Origin: Dastarcus helophoroides
Taxonomy: Eukaryota; Arthropoda; Insecta; Coleoptera; Bothrideridae
DNA length: 64,000 nucleotides
NCBI GenBank assembly: GCA_028583605.1
Contig: CM053326.1
Span: 38,471,931-38,535,930, forward strand
Direction of reading: 5' to 3'
Made by a program: the position numbers and the translations under genes. The notes under the pieces are model-generated. The model saw only the letters and a list, made by a program, of their open reading frames with translations, had not been told where the DNA came from and ran no database searches. Positions 24,001 through 39,000 of this stretch are shown piece by piece (the first letter of the stretch is position 1; each line of letters begins with the position of its first letter).

Positions 24001-27000
24001 ATTCTAAGAACCCTTTTTTCTGAACATAGGTTTTAAGGGATTAATGTTTGACATGTATTTTAGCAGCGTATCATGAAATAGACCAGATGTATTTGGAATT
24101 ATTACGAAAAGATTTCGTTTCGACTGTGAAGTTGAGATTATAATTTCGTCACGACAACACAAACCTTCCGAGACCTCTAAATAAACAGTGGCGACTCGCA
24201 GCCACAACTAATGGGGATGCTGCGACAATGTTTAGTGTTTTAAAATGTTCAAATTTTCTAAAGAAAATTTCGTATTTCAAAACGTTACTTTTCGAAAATT
24301 TTAGTTATTTTCCAAAATATAAAATTTTTGAAAAACTTAAAAATTCTGACCATTTTGTTAATTTCAATTATTTTTAAAATTTTGACATTTTTTGCAAACT
24401 GTCGATCCTTAATTTGAAAACTGTGATTTTTTTTAAGACACATTTCTTAAAATCTTTTATTAATTTCCGACTAATATTTCGTAAAATTTCGACTCCATTT
24501 CAAAACTACGACTTTTTTTTCAAAATTTCGACTCTTTTTGAAACCTTTTTTGAAAGGTTCAAACTTTTTTTAAAATTTTATTTATACATTTTTTTAAACA
24601 TTTCCAATTAAATCTCCGACTTAAAAGAAAAGATCCTTTTTAAAATTGAACTATTGAAAATTTCGACTTTTTTCAAAATTTTGTCTTTTCAAAATTTTTT
24701 GATAATTACGAATTTTTCGATAATTTTGAGTTTTCTACAATATTCAAAAAACTCAGCTCCTTTGAAAATTTGATTAAAACTTTTATTTTAAATGTCGATA
24801 ATTTTTCCAAAAATTCGTCTTTCATTGACATTCCCAAAATTATCGGAAATGTCGACCATTTTAAAAATTAAAAATTTTTTTCGAAATCCTTATCTTCTTT
24901 TGAAAATTTGACTTTCTATGCAAATTTTAAAAGTTTTTAAGATTTGACGTTTTTAATTTTAGCTTTATTTTTTAAAAGTTGTAATATTTTTTTTAACTTT
25001 ACATTTTTTTGAGAAAAACCCGAAATAACACTCAAATTTAAAAAAATTAATAACAAATATTTCTATTTTTAAAATTGCGCAAAGCTTTGACACAAATTTT
25101 TAAAAAAATTTGCATTTTATATAAAAATAAATTGTCAAAATTTTAATCACAAAAAATTGGCTTCAAGCTGGAATATTTGATTTCCAAATGTCTCTGGAAC
25201 TTCAAGATTACTAGAAAAAAATTAAATTAGAACAGAAAATTATTAATGAATTTCTTTCAAAATTTTAATTAATTTTAATTTCGAAATTTTGGGACTCTTC
25301 TAAAAATGTTCATTATTTTTCTCCACAATTTCAATAATTCCCACTTTAAAAGTCGAAATTATAAGAATATTTTTGACAATTAATTTATTTCAAAAAAACT
25401 TTTTTTTCTTTTATTCCGAAACTGTTATTTTTTTTGAAAAATGTTGTTTACTAATAAGGAACTTTTTCTAGAAATATAATCTGCTTTCTCTTGAAATTTT
25501 GAGATTAAGTCTTAAATTTCAATCTTTTTTTTATCGAAATTTAAATTTTAAATTTGAAGTTTTCAAGAGTAAATTTAACATTTCTAGAAAAATTGGAAAT
25601 TCCGATTCAGAATTTTCTTTGGTCCCACAGTAGTAGTGATTTTTTTAAAGAAATATCAAATTGTAAAAAAGGTTGAAATTAGAAGATTCATTTTTTCTTG
25701 AAATTTCAATATTTTTCCCTAATTTTGCTTATTTTTATGCAGATTTCAAGTTTATTTTCCCTAAACTTATACCTAACAATTTTTAGTTTCTTATCAAAAT
25801 TACAAAATAAAATAAACTTTAAAATATTAAAATTTCGTTAAAAAACTTTTAAATTCTCAAAATAAATTAGAGAAAAATCAAAACTTCTACAAGAAAAAAT
25901 ATTTCAAGGATAAAATCTACAGTCGAAATTTCAAAAAAAATTCTTGGACGAAATGTTTAGAGAAAAACACAAATTGCATAGGAAAAAAGCAACATGTCTT
26001 AGAAAAAAAATCGAAATTTGAAAAAAATTTGAAATATCTTTACAAAAAAATGGACATTTTTTGTTTTCTCAATATGTTGAAATTTTTATAGAGCTTTCAG
26101 GGTTTTTTTCAAAAATTTTTTGTCAAAACTACAAAATAAAATGAACTTTAAATTGTCAAAGTGTCGTGAAAAAACTTTTAAAATTTTAAATTTTTAAAGC
26201 AATTTAGAGGAACACAAAGAAAAATCTGGAGAAGTTGGAATTTCTAGAAGAAATTTTAAGAACAACACTTTCAGGAAAAATGGAAATTTCGAGAAAATTT
26301 TATTTATAAAATATTTAAGAAAAATGGAAACTGCAGAAAAAAATCAAAATTTCCTAAAAAAAATCGACATATCTGAAGAAAACCCAAAATTTTCGAACAA
26401 AATGAGATTTGAGGTAAAAAGTCGAAGATACCGTATTAACTTATTTTTTAGAGAAATAGTAAAATGCAAGCTGAGTTTGTTGGATTTAGATTTTTTCTTG
26501 AAATTGGAATTATTTTCTTAAAATGTTGACATTTTTAAAGAAATTTGAGTTTTTTGATAACATTTTAATTCCTGCTCGAAATATTGATTTCTTTCTCAAA
26601 GCTTTTACAAAAACTAGTTTTTGACAATGTGATTTTGACAAATGACCAATTAAATGTTCTGTAATGAAACAGTTAAACGTGCTTAAAATTGAAAATATCT
26701 ACAACCGCAACCATAGTTTCGGCCTTCCTTGGCCTCATCAGCATGGTACGGTGGTTGTATACACTTCCAACTTAAAGCCGTTAGTCAGTCGTATAAGTAT
26801 CCAAGAGAGCAAACCTCCATTGGGTGTGATTTTGTTCAAAATTAAAAATAAAATAAATTTTTAAATGTCGTAACCCTGTAAAAGAAACCTAAATTTTCTA
26901 AAAAAAGAAATCACAGAAAATTTAAAATGTCTACAAAAAATTGTGTACTGAAAAGTGTTCAGAAAATTTGGAGAAAAAAACTCGTAAGCGAAACTGGGGG

Positions 27001-30000
27001 TGCTGCAGTTCCACACTGCCTATACGCCAGCCGCCACTGTAAATAAAGTCTCGATAATTAAAGTGTGGTGTTTCATTGAACTAAATAGTTCATACACACC
27101 CCATTTCCAATAATTATAGACAGTCATTTCTTGTTATTTTTTCTATTTTACTATTTTTGAAGCAAATTAATTATCGAGTACACACCAGACAAAATTAATT
27201 AAACAATAAATATTTACTTTGGTTGTTGTTTATGTCATGACACTTTTTTATAGCTCTATAAAGCTAGCTCCTGCTATAAAAAAGATAATAAAATATACAA
27301 CAATTTTGTTGAAATATGCGTCCATTAACATTTCATTATACCATATTCGTGATTCGTGATCTATCAATTGTTGAATCGTAAAACTATCTTAGATAATGAC
27401 CTTGCACTTGAGTGATTAAAACAATTAAACAAAACCTTGGCCTGGTTACCAGTACTGAAAGTAAAAGCAACACGTTACTCAAACCTTTGTAAATACAATT
27501 TTATTAAGCACCAGATCGTTTAGATTTTAGACAAGCTGCGACAAAAAATGTCCTAGTTGGTGAGGAATTTAGAAATTTGGTAACCTGTTGTGGTCTGAAT
27601 AACGAGATTTGCATGCATAGTTCCATTATTATTACAGCATGCGGTTTCGGATTTAAGGCAATGTTGGTCAACATTCTAATTATTATTGCATATATAATTA
27701 ATCTGTGCTGTGACTGTCAAATTAATTGATTGTTGATAGATCTAGAAATATTAAAAAGGGCAGTCTTTTTTTTGCTAGTACAATTTATGAGCATTCGTTT
27801 TATTATTGAAATCAAAGTGATACTAAAAAAGTATTTTTTTAATGTAATGCACCCATTGCTGTCTAAGGTGGCAGATTTCCAGTGGTGTTATTTATATTTA
27901 TTTTTATTTATAATAATAACGTTGAAAAATTAACCTTCTGCACAATTAAATCCATTGGTCATAATTAAAGTAGTTTCACTTAACCAAACCATATTATCAG
28001 TATCTTCAAATTAGGTTTTTTTCATTTTGGATACTAAATTCTAAAACGATTAATCTATAAAAATAAATAATTAAAATTATTAAATATTAATGATTTATTT
28101 AACCGGAAGTACTGGACTTTAAATCAAGGTGTCACAGAATGTGTATAAATTGAAAAAATTGTTATCTATTTATTTCTAATATGTCGCAAAAAATCCGATA
28201 TTTTTTAAATTAATTCCCTAATTGTCGAATTTAATTCACCAGCAATTAGCTTAAAAAAGAATCTGTTTACATTACATTCATAAAAATAATATTATGTATT
28301 ATTTAAAAAAATTGTTATCAGAAAACTCGATCATTAGATGCGATATTTATTACTATGATTTACAGTGTGAATATAATGCTAATTATAAAAAATATCACCA
28401 GCAATGCAATTAACACTAATATGCTTACTAGCAGACAAATCTATTTAAAGCCAAATTCACCATCACGTTCTCAATTATTGAATTTTATTTACCGTTGCTC
28501 TTTGTTTAAACTTAAAGTCTAAAAATTTCAACTGAAATATTGTATCAAGTTCTCCCATAGTTAAAAAAACCGTCATTGTGAGTGCAGTCTAAATATTTTT
28601 ATTTATACACATCTCGATAACCTTCGATCTGTATACTATACATCAAATTTGTGCTGTATCTGAAATGGTAATGTCAAAGATCGAAACAGTCTCGTGTTTT
28701 ACAAATCTAAGCCTCATGTTTTTTTAACATTATTATAATGAATCGAGAGCGGCGCCAAACGGTAACGAAAGTAAGCATTGCATGGGGGCGCATTTTGACA
28801 TGATGGATTATGGAGCCTGTTATTCGATAAAAATGTTGACAGCATCAATTTTTTTTTACAACCTTGAAAACCTTTAACTCGAAAACTAAACAATTTTTAT
28901 GAAACTTTTTTTCTTCAAGCGTATTTATATACCATCCTAAATCCGCTGTCAAGCATCCTGTATGCGCTTTTCATCTTCTTTGTGAAAAATATATGTAACG
29001 AAAATCAATTTTCGATACATATTTCAAAAAATATATGTAAACAAACATTTAATTGCAGCAAAGTTACTGTCCAAAAAATAAGAATGAAATTCGACGTTTT
29101 TAACATCAAATTCTTAGGAGTTACGAACGAAAGTGCTTTCGTGCTTCTATTTTTACCGTCAACAAGTTATTTAAACACGTTTCTTAAAAAAAAATTACGT
29201 AGCATGCAAATATTTTGTTTTACTTCTATAAGAAATATTAGCCCTGAAAATAGGTGTTAAAATATTATTAATTATTTTTAATAACTGTCAGAGTCCTGGT
29301 AGACTAGGGCTGATCGGTTTCCGATTTTAAATTATTTATCCTGCGTCCCCCGAATCTCCAAATTCCCTATTCTATATTATTTGTCCCGCATCCCGGTTAA
29401 CCACCAAACCAAAGCTCCGATTTTTGAGAATTCACGTTCGTTGTACCTTTCATGGCACGTTTATTTTCAATCGACTAAATTATATTTGGGACATATTTTC
29501 TTTAGCCGAGAAAAGCAATTTTTGAAACACATTTTTCTAGTCGACAAAAGGATTCAACTTTTTGCTGTTGTCAACATGAGATTAGAGACTTTTTAGAGGT
29601 TGCAAATTTCAAACCGAAGCTACTAGACTAATAATCATCATTTTTTTAACTAAATTTTTACTAAACTATTGAACTGATCTCCATAATTGTCCCAATTCTA
29701 CTAAATATTAACATTTAAATAAGAACTTACAATAATCGGCTGGATTATGATATTGTGGACAATGCAATCCCGCGGAGGCTAAGTAAGCAACTGTATTTAA
29801 TGCTGCACCTTGATATATACATTTTCCTTTGGCCATTACATAAACATGGTCGAATTGTTCATATAACGTGGCACTTGGTTGATGTATTGTGCAAATTATG
29901 GTTCTTCCTTCTTTGGCTAGAGCTTTCAGCATATTGACGCACTGGTAAGAAGATAAGCTATCAAGGACCACTGCAACAAATAAAAACATAATTCGAATTC

Positions 30001-33000
30001 AAAAATCATTATTGATTAAATAAATTTTCATATAAAAAAAAGATTCGCCATCAAACGTCACCGTCATTAAATTATACAACCATGGGTCTTGCTAAGGAAA
30101 AGAAAGGAGCAGTGTTTCCCCAATCATAGTCGAGTTAGGAAACTGTTTCCATAAATTTAATATACCGGGATGCCAAAAATTATCTTGGTCAGGGGTGGTT
30201 GTGGAATGTAAAACGTGTGTCTTATTTTAAAATTTTGAATATGTTTTGTTGTGTCAGAATCTGTCAAGTCATTGTGCTGAAATTTTCTAATCCAGTTTTT
30301 GAATCATGCCTCTTACCACACAGCACAAAATTTTCATCATTGAAGCCTATCTTCGAACGGGTGCGCTAGTTAATGGAAATAGGCAATTCAGTCAACGTTT
30401 GTGTTTGGACAATTTTCGAGAGCACTTCCCAAACGTGGCAATATTACCGGACAATTTTTATGCGCGCCTTACAAATTATGTTGAAGTGTTTCGCGAAACT
30501 GGTTGTGTGACTCATAAAAAAGATGCTGGTAGACCAAGAGTTCGTACAGAAGAAGTTGTCAATGACGTTCGTCAACGTATGGAAGAGGAACCTGCAAAAC
30601 CTTTGAAACGTCTTTCTCAGGAAATTGGACTTTCTTATGGAACATGTCAGAAGATTTTAAAGAAAGACTTGAACATGCATCCATATAAGATGCAAGCTTA
30701 TCAAGCTCTTCTGCTCGCAGACCACCCCAGACGCCTTGCTTACTGCCATTGGTTTGTCAATAATTTAATTAATGACGATCTTCTGGACTTTTTTTCTGAC
30801 GAAGCGTGGTTCCACCTTTCAGAATACATCATTTCTCAAAATATGCGAATGTGGAGCAATGATAACCCTCATGTTTTTACTAAATCGCCACTACATACTC
30901 AAAAAATTGGTGTTTGGATGGCAGTTTCTCGCAGAAAAATAATTGGGACAATTTTTTTCGATTTCACCGTCAACGCAGAAAGGTGCAGACACAACTTTTT
31001 GGCTGAATTTGTGCAACGATGATGAACTTGGTACGCTTCTTTCCAGCAGGACGGTGCAACAGCACATACTACACGAGAAAATATTGCTTTCCTCCGCGAG
31101 TTTTTTGGTGACTGACTGATAAGTTTGCATACAGAGTTTTCTCCGAGATCACCTTGTTTGACAATTGTGGACTATTTTATATTTCCTTACTTAAACAAAA
31201 AGATTTTCGCAACTCCGGTAAATAATTTGCAAGAACTGCAACAAAGAATTGTTCAGCAATGTGCAACCATAACGCCAGAAATGCTGCAAAACGCTTTTTA
31301 CATCATGAGGAGGCGCGTCAACTTGTGCATCGAACAAAACGGGGGACATTTCCAACAATTACTGTAATTTAGTTTTTCTTGTTACTAAAAGCGTTATTCA
31401 TAATTTGTAGTTCATTATTGTTTTACAATTGAAATAAGTAGATATGAAATTTGTAGATTATTGATGATGTCAGTGTGACAGTGACATAATTATTTCAAAC
31501 GTAAAGTAAGACACACGTTTTACATTCCACAACCACCCTTGACCAAGATAATTGTTGATATCCCGATATAAATCTACTATAAGTTACTATAAATCTAAGT
31601 CATAAATCTAAGTTATAAATCTTGACGACCTTTTTTGGTAAAAAATGCTCGAAGCAAGTTTTTTTGATGGTTATCGATAAATATTTAGAAAAATAAGAAG
31701 TAGATATTAGAGCAGAGAGTAGATAGTAAGAGGATATTTTAAAAAATTCCCTTAGATTCTTAGATACTGTAACGAAATGTAATTGTAGAATTTAGAATCT
31801 AAGAAAATTTTCTAGAAAGATCTGATAAGAGAAAGCGGCCGCGATAATGAAGCAAACGACAGATAAGCATTCCAAAAATTTCGGAAAACGATAAGCCTTA
31901 TCTGCTGTATTTTTCTAGAACCCGGAAGCAAAAACTATATAAGGCGGTCGCCTTTCCCTCGAGTCAGTCAGATAGTCAGTGTAGTTAATTAGTGAGTTAG
32001 TAGTTAGAAGTCAATTAGTGACTTAATTATTCAGTTGCAGTGTTCCTAGTTTAGTTTGGAAATAAAGTGGTTATAATTCCAGCGTAATAATCATTTCGAA
32101 CCGATAGCCCGCAACAATACGATAAAACTTATGCAAATAATTCAAATGCGTACCCCTTTTCTTCAGTTTATTTTAAGCTGACTCAGCACAAGATCACAAC
32201 AATAAATATTTTCACAAATGACGTTGTTTGCATGTTGTGTCCATTAAGTAATGACAAACAGATCTATAGTCACGTATTTCATTTTACTTAATCAATTATT
32301 GACTAGAACAGTATCAATCAGCCTCTTGTTCTTATCTTAGAGAAATTAAAAGTATAATAGCCAGTTCAAAATTTCAACAATTCACTTCATTTTTTTTACC
32401 ATCGAAATTTGATTGTCATGTAATGCTCGTACTTTAATTTTAAATTAAGTTCTTAGTATATCCAGGTTTTCATTGAACGCAAATTTCCTGTTTATATTAA
32501 GTAGTTAATAACCGTTATTTAGTTAGTATATACGAGTATTATCAAATGAAATAGTTTTTTTTTATTTGTTAATCAATATTGATTTATTCTTATCAATTAA
32601 ACAATACGTCAAATACATTCAAACGATCACGTACCCTAAAATAACTTCCAAATTCACTAGGAAAGCATATATTGTTAAAAAAAGTTCCATGATAGTAAAT
32701 TTATAGGATATAGAGCAATTACAAAAAGTTACAAAAGCAGTTGTGAAGACAACAAAAAACAAACTTACTCATTTTTTGTCAAATATAAAAGTTATGTCAA
32801 AAATAACTTAAGGAATATTTATTTCAACATCCTCAAAGGGGCAAAAATTGCCACACATGCACTAGCAGTTTTTTGGTTTTAATATCACAATCGCTACTCC
32901 ATACTTTATTTTAATCAGGGCTGTCCTTTTAAGGGGCGACGATTTTACCGAGCTCATTTTGGTGCAAGCGTGCTTTTTTGGTTCTAGATTCATTTCTACC

Positions 33001-36000
33001 ATTTGTGCTAGTGCATTTGAAAACATCCTTTAGATATTGAGTGATTAATTTAGTCAGCTAAAATCCGAGGCAAAGTTGCATTTAATTTATTAATTTCATC
33101 AAAGTATGTCTTAACTACAAATTAATCTAGGTTTAAAAGAGGGCAGGTCATCTGACATAGGTCATTTATAATTAATAAAGTTGTAAAACTTTTTCCATTG
33201 ATAATTTATGATTTTTATCAGTATCCAACATTCTTTTAGAAGTGTCTGTTTAATTTAATAATCTTTGAGTATTTGCAAATGACTTAATACTTTTAACTCT
33301 AAATGATAAATCTGAATATCTGTTCCTTCTTTATGACAAAATCCAGGTTTGAAAACTATCAAAAGTAAACTTGTTTTTAATCAATAATAAAATTTACTAT
33401 GATTTGTGCATAGTAACATCAATTCCATTTGTGGTTACAAATGAATTTCACATGACTTATCAATGTACTAACATATTCTTATCTCTATAAAAACTCTACA
33501 AAATGCTATAAAAGTAATAAAATATCAATTTTTGTCCACACGACACTGACCTATTCTAAGAAGGAAAAGATCATAACTTTGTGCACAAGAAAACTATGAC
33601 AGTTACATAATAAGTCATAAAATTGTCCCAGATTTTCAAGTTCAATACTTCCTGCAGAAGTTTCTAGACACAACTTTGCATTACCTCACCGATAGATTTT
33701 ACTTTCTCTGTTCCAACATTTATACGTTTCCGCCCTTCCTTATTAGGTTATTAATGCACGTTAAATAATAAACTGAATAGTGTAGGAAAATATTTATAAA
33801 TGCATGCATATTTAAAGTGTACGCTGTAAACCTATTTTGATATTATTACATTAAATTAAGTCAATTAAACGAACTGCGATTTAAGTTCATAAAACAAACA
33901 CAAACTTACGTCGTAGGTTCATCTAAAAACATGATCGGCGAGTTATCTATTAGTTCTAAGGCCACGGAAAGTCGTTTTTTCTGACCCCCAGATAACCTAC
34001 TGCACCATGTTCTTTTGCTTAAACTCAAACCTAATTGGTCCAGAATACTGTCAATCTAAAAATTGGAGTTACAACAATCAACCATTTAAGGCCCTTTGCA
34101 GCCCAAACTAACCAAAAAGTGCTTCTTTTTAAGCGAAACGCTCACTCCCAATTTGAGATCGGCCGCGATTTTCATTATTTCTTGGACGCTTAACAGAGGT
34201 GGTAAATTATCTTCTTGTAAGATATAAGATGATTTTTTTCTATATTTTTCTACACCCACTGTCTCTTTATCGCCAACGCAACTTTTGACCGTACCTTGGA
34301 CACCAGTTTTTCTGAAACAAATCACGTTTTAATAGTCATCACGTTTTAGCAGAAGTAACTCGAACATATCGGTTGATAAATGTAAGAATAGTATTTTTAA
34401 TTGCAAAAAATTACATTAAATGTAGAATCTACAGGGTTTGTTACAAACTAGCCCGTTAAAGTTTCCAAATAACGCCATTACCTAGGCATTAAAACTATCT
34501 TAAGTTCACTCTAAGTATATTGGGAAATACTTGTTAAAAAAAAATTCAAAAATCAGATATAATCAATGCAGTTGAATTGCATGTCTATAAACAATTTTAC
34601 TGTGAAAAATCACATATAATGCGATTCGTATTTTATAAATATAAATGAAATGAATAAATTATTGCGGTTATACATACATAAAAATTGGTACTTACTGGAA
34701 ACCGGTTAGTATATTCAATAAGGAGGTTTTGCCTGCTCCTGATGGTCCCATTATGGCTGTTAATTCCCCAGCTTTGAATTTTCCAGAAATTCCATGAATA
34801 ACTGTCTTCTTGGCTGCAAAAAAAACAAAATTACAAAAATGAGAATAATTACTACATATACGGCTTTAGATCTGATTATTAATAGTTTATCCCAACCAAT
34901 GTGGTGGTGTTAGATTATTTCTAAATTTATTCAAGAATTTCTATTCAAATAGAGTTATTAGTGAAAAAAAATCGATAACTTAACACACGTGCAGGAAAAA
35001 AAATTCCAACATGTTCAGTTTCGGTAAAACTAAGACAGAGAGGAGTTTTGAGAGAATGGAGTGGCCAAAATATTTCTTCTTTTTATATTAACACGTTTTT
35101 TATTAACTCACTTGGTTGTCCATGATTGAAAATAGAGAAAATCTATGTTTGACATCTGTCTGCTCGATGCAAATTGCGCTGGATCTTAAAATAACTTTCC
35201 AATAAGCCAGATACTTGAAACTTTGCTTTGGTTACAATACAATATTTAATCCGATCATGAAAATTATTGTAACGAAATGTAAATTGCAGAATTTAGTACA
35301 TAAGAAAAGTTTCTAGAAGGATCTGATAAGGGAAAGCCGCCGAGATAATGAAGCAAACGGCAGATAAGCGTTCCAGACATTTCGGCCAACGATAAACCTT
35401 ATCTGCTCAAAACTTCTAGAACTCGGAAGCGAAAACTATATAAGGCGGGCGCCTTTCCCTCGAGTTAGTTAGTTAGAGTCAGTCACTGTAATTAGTGAGC
35501 TAGTAGTTAGAAGTAAATAAGTGAGTTCATTATTCTGTTGTAGTGTTCCGAGTTTAGTTTGGTAATAAAGTGGGAATTATTCAATTCGAACCGATAAGCT
35601 CGCAACGTCTGGTGTCAGAAGCGTGATTATTATTGTGCTTGCAGTTGACTTTATCTCGGACGTTTTAAACTATTAAATAGTTATACGAGGCGCGTCAAGT
35701 AAAATCTTGAACATTCTAGTACGCTTTATGGATACGAGATTAAGATCGGTCAAAATGGAACATTTGCAAGCTATATTAGCAATGATAACAGACAACAAAG
35801 AACAAGAGGAAGAACGAAGAGGACAAGAAAAAGAACAGAAGGAAGAACAAAGACGACAAGAGGAAGAACGAAGACGACAAGAAAAAGAACAGGAGGAAGA
35901 ACGAAGATGACAAGAAACAGAACAGAAGCAAGAACGAAGACGACAAGAAAAAAACAGGAGGAAGAACGAAGACGACAAGAAGACAGAGAAGGAATTCAGA

Positions 36001-39000
36001 CAAACAAGAATTGCATAGTCTGTTAGCAAATATAACTGAAAAAATGGCAGAAGACGTTGCAAAAATGAGAGAAGAAGTGAAAGAACAAATTACAGGAATG
36101 AAAGAAGAAACGCAAGAAAAGATTGGCGAAGTCAAAGAAGAATTCAACAGCAAGCTTCTTTATATGGAAAATGCAACTCAGAAAAAGTTCAACAACATCG
36201 AAAAAGAGACGAAGAAGTTGCTAAGTGGACAAGTTACACAACGTGAATCCGAAAGTGTACCCGCCATTTCTTCCCAAAAGGTAAAACCTCCGACCTATGA
36301 TGGAAAAACATCGTTCCAGGCCTACAGAATACAGTTCGAAGTTGCTGCTAGAGCCAATCGATGGACGGAAGACGAAAAGGGGACCTCAATGGTGATTTCC
36401 CTGCGCGGAGGAGCTCTGGAACTACTCCGAGCTCTATCTGACCACGAACTAGCTAACTTCAAAGATTTAGTTAGGGCTTTAGGGCTGAGATTTGGAGACC
36501 ATCAGTTGCCACAAGTGGCCCAGTCGCAACTAATAGTAAGGAAGCAGAAAAGTGATGAAACGCTGCAAGAATTCGAGGCTAAAGTAAAAAGACTGGCTCA
36601 TGTCGCTTATCCAACAGCACAAACTGAATTTTTGGATCTTTGCACAGCTAGAATTTTCATAGAAGGAATAAGAGACCCAGAAATCCAGGGAGTGATACGC
36701 TTGTCAAACTTCCGAACATCGAGAGAGGCACTGATTAGAGCGTTGGAGGTGGAAGCTGCTTACAAGGTTTCGGAGCCAGAGATGTCACGAAGAATGAGAA
36801 AGGCCGACATTAAAGAGGCCGCGAATAACCTCGATATCACGAGCCTCATAAGCGCTAACATAAGGGAAACAAACGCGGACATGGATGCTAACATGAAGGA
36901 AATGAACGCTAGCATGGAGAAAATGAATGCGAACATAAGTACCAACATGAAGGAATTGAACGGGAGCATCAAAGGATTGCTGGGGGCTCTCAAAGGTAGA
37001 ACCTGCAGAAACATAACATGTTACAGCTGTGGCAAACCGAGGCATATCAAGAAGGACTGCAGGTCAACCCCCAAGAAGTCGACAAGCCCCACAGTAATAA
37101 AACAACACGTCGAGAAGAAGAACTCACTAGCCAATGTTAAGAAACCAGTCGTCAAAACTCTTCCTATCAAACAGATAAATAGGACCAAGGAGAGTTTGAT
37201 GGTGGAAGCCAGCGTAGATGGAAGGGATGTGCAGGCAACAACAGGAGTCAAGGTTATTATGGCACGCAATCCTCAAGCAATCCGTGACTGGCCAAGACCC
37301 AAAGATAAACAAGAGTTGAGAAAGTTTCTTGGGTTATGCACCTATTACAGAAGATTTGTGAAAGGTTTCGCGAACGTCGCTGCGCCATTACACCGACTAA
37401 TGGAAGGAAGAACGCCGTATGTCTGGACTCCCGATTGTGATACCGCTTTCCGAAAACTGAAGTTCGCCTTGTGCGCAAGCCCTATCTTGGCTTATCCTCA
37501 CCAGAATGGAGAGTTCGTGTTAGACACTGATGCCAGCAAGGTCGGCATTGGAGCTGTGCTGTCCCAAGTTCAAGGCGGTGAAGAAAGAGTTATTGAATAT
37601 TACAGCAAAATCCTGAAGAAGCCGGAGAGGAACTATTGTACCACCAGGAAGGAACTTCTTGCGATAGTAAAGGCCGTGGAACACTCCCACAGGTATTTTT
37701 ATTGGCAAGAATTCCTCATCAGAACAGATCATTCGGTGCTTTCTTGGTTACTCCGAATGAAGAACGCAGGGGAACAGACGGCTAGATGGTTGGGAAGGCT
37801 ACAAGAGTATCACTTTAAGGTGCATCATCGACCGGGACGACAGCATAACAACGCTGCCACTTTGTCCAGAAGACCTTCTGGGGATTGCAAATACTTTAGT
37901 CGAGTTGAGGACCATGAGGACCTGCTGAATATAAGAGTTACGTTTGTCCAGCCAGAAGACGGATGGACTGTTGAAAGTCTTCGAGAGCTACAGAAAAGCG
38001 ACGCTGATATCAGACCCATGTTGGAATGGAAAGAAGCTGGAGATAAACCAGAATGGCAAAAGGTTTCCGACAGAAGTCCAGCTCTTAAGAATTTTTGGAC
38101 TCAATGGAAATCCCTCCAGGTAGAAGACGGGGTGCTGAAGAGGGCATGGGAAAGCGCGGATGGAAAGCACGTCAACTTGCAGTTGGTGGTGCTTCAGGAG
38201 AAGATTCCACAGGTCGTGTGGGAGGCGCATAATGGAACCTCTGGTGGACATCTAGGGATGAACAAGACCCTGGAGAAGATTCGGAAACAGTTCTATTGGC
38301 TTAACTGCAGGGAGGACGTCGAGCGGTGGTGTCGGAAATGTGTCACCTGCGCTGCATCCAAGGGTCCCCGTACAAGAACCAAAGCAGTATAATGTGGGAG
38401 CACAATTTGAAAGATTTGCAATCGATGTGGCAGGGCCCTTCCCAATATTAGACCATGGGAACAAGTACATCCTGGTAGCTATGGATTATTTCAGTAAATG
38501 GCCTGAAGCTTACGCCATCCCGAACCAGGAAGCTTCCACAGTAGCAAGAGTTCTTGTGGACAACTTCATCTGTCGATTTGGTGTTCCCTTGAAACTACAC
38601 TCGGACTAAGGAAGGAACTTCGAATCGGGAGTCTTTCAAGAGATGTGCCGTCTTCTTGGAATAAAGAAAACTCGAACGACACCTCTTCGTCCACAGTCTC
38701 ATGGAATGGTGGAAAGATTTAACAAGACCTTGGAGGAACATCTTTCGAAGGTCATTTCCAAGCATCAGACAGACAGGGACCGACATCTACCACTGTTTCT
38801 AATGGCCTATCGCGCGGCAACTCATGAAACTACGGGTCACTCTCCGGCAAAAGTGATCTTCGGGAGGGAACTGCGGCTTCCGTGTGACTTGATGTTTGGA
38901 TCCCCAGAAGAGACTCCCAGAGAGACGATGGGTTTCGTAGACGACTTGAGGGAAGCGATAGATCAACTTGGCGACGGACCGGATGAAGACAAGGTATGAC

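Noticed and set aside
19026..29966. Programmed frameshifting in the ABCG gene
   Set aside because: Two sites lie in different exons, need the same +1 correction, and lack a known slippery site or downstream structure; error or mutation is simpler.
35707..36062. Ser/Cys/Leu-rich minus-strand frames opposite the gag leader
   Set aside because: Antisense of the Glu/Arg/Gln coiled-coil repeat.
36760..37045. Overlapping minus-strand frames inside the gypsy gag region
   Set aside because: Shadow frames of the plus-strand Gag-Pol sequence.
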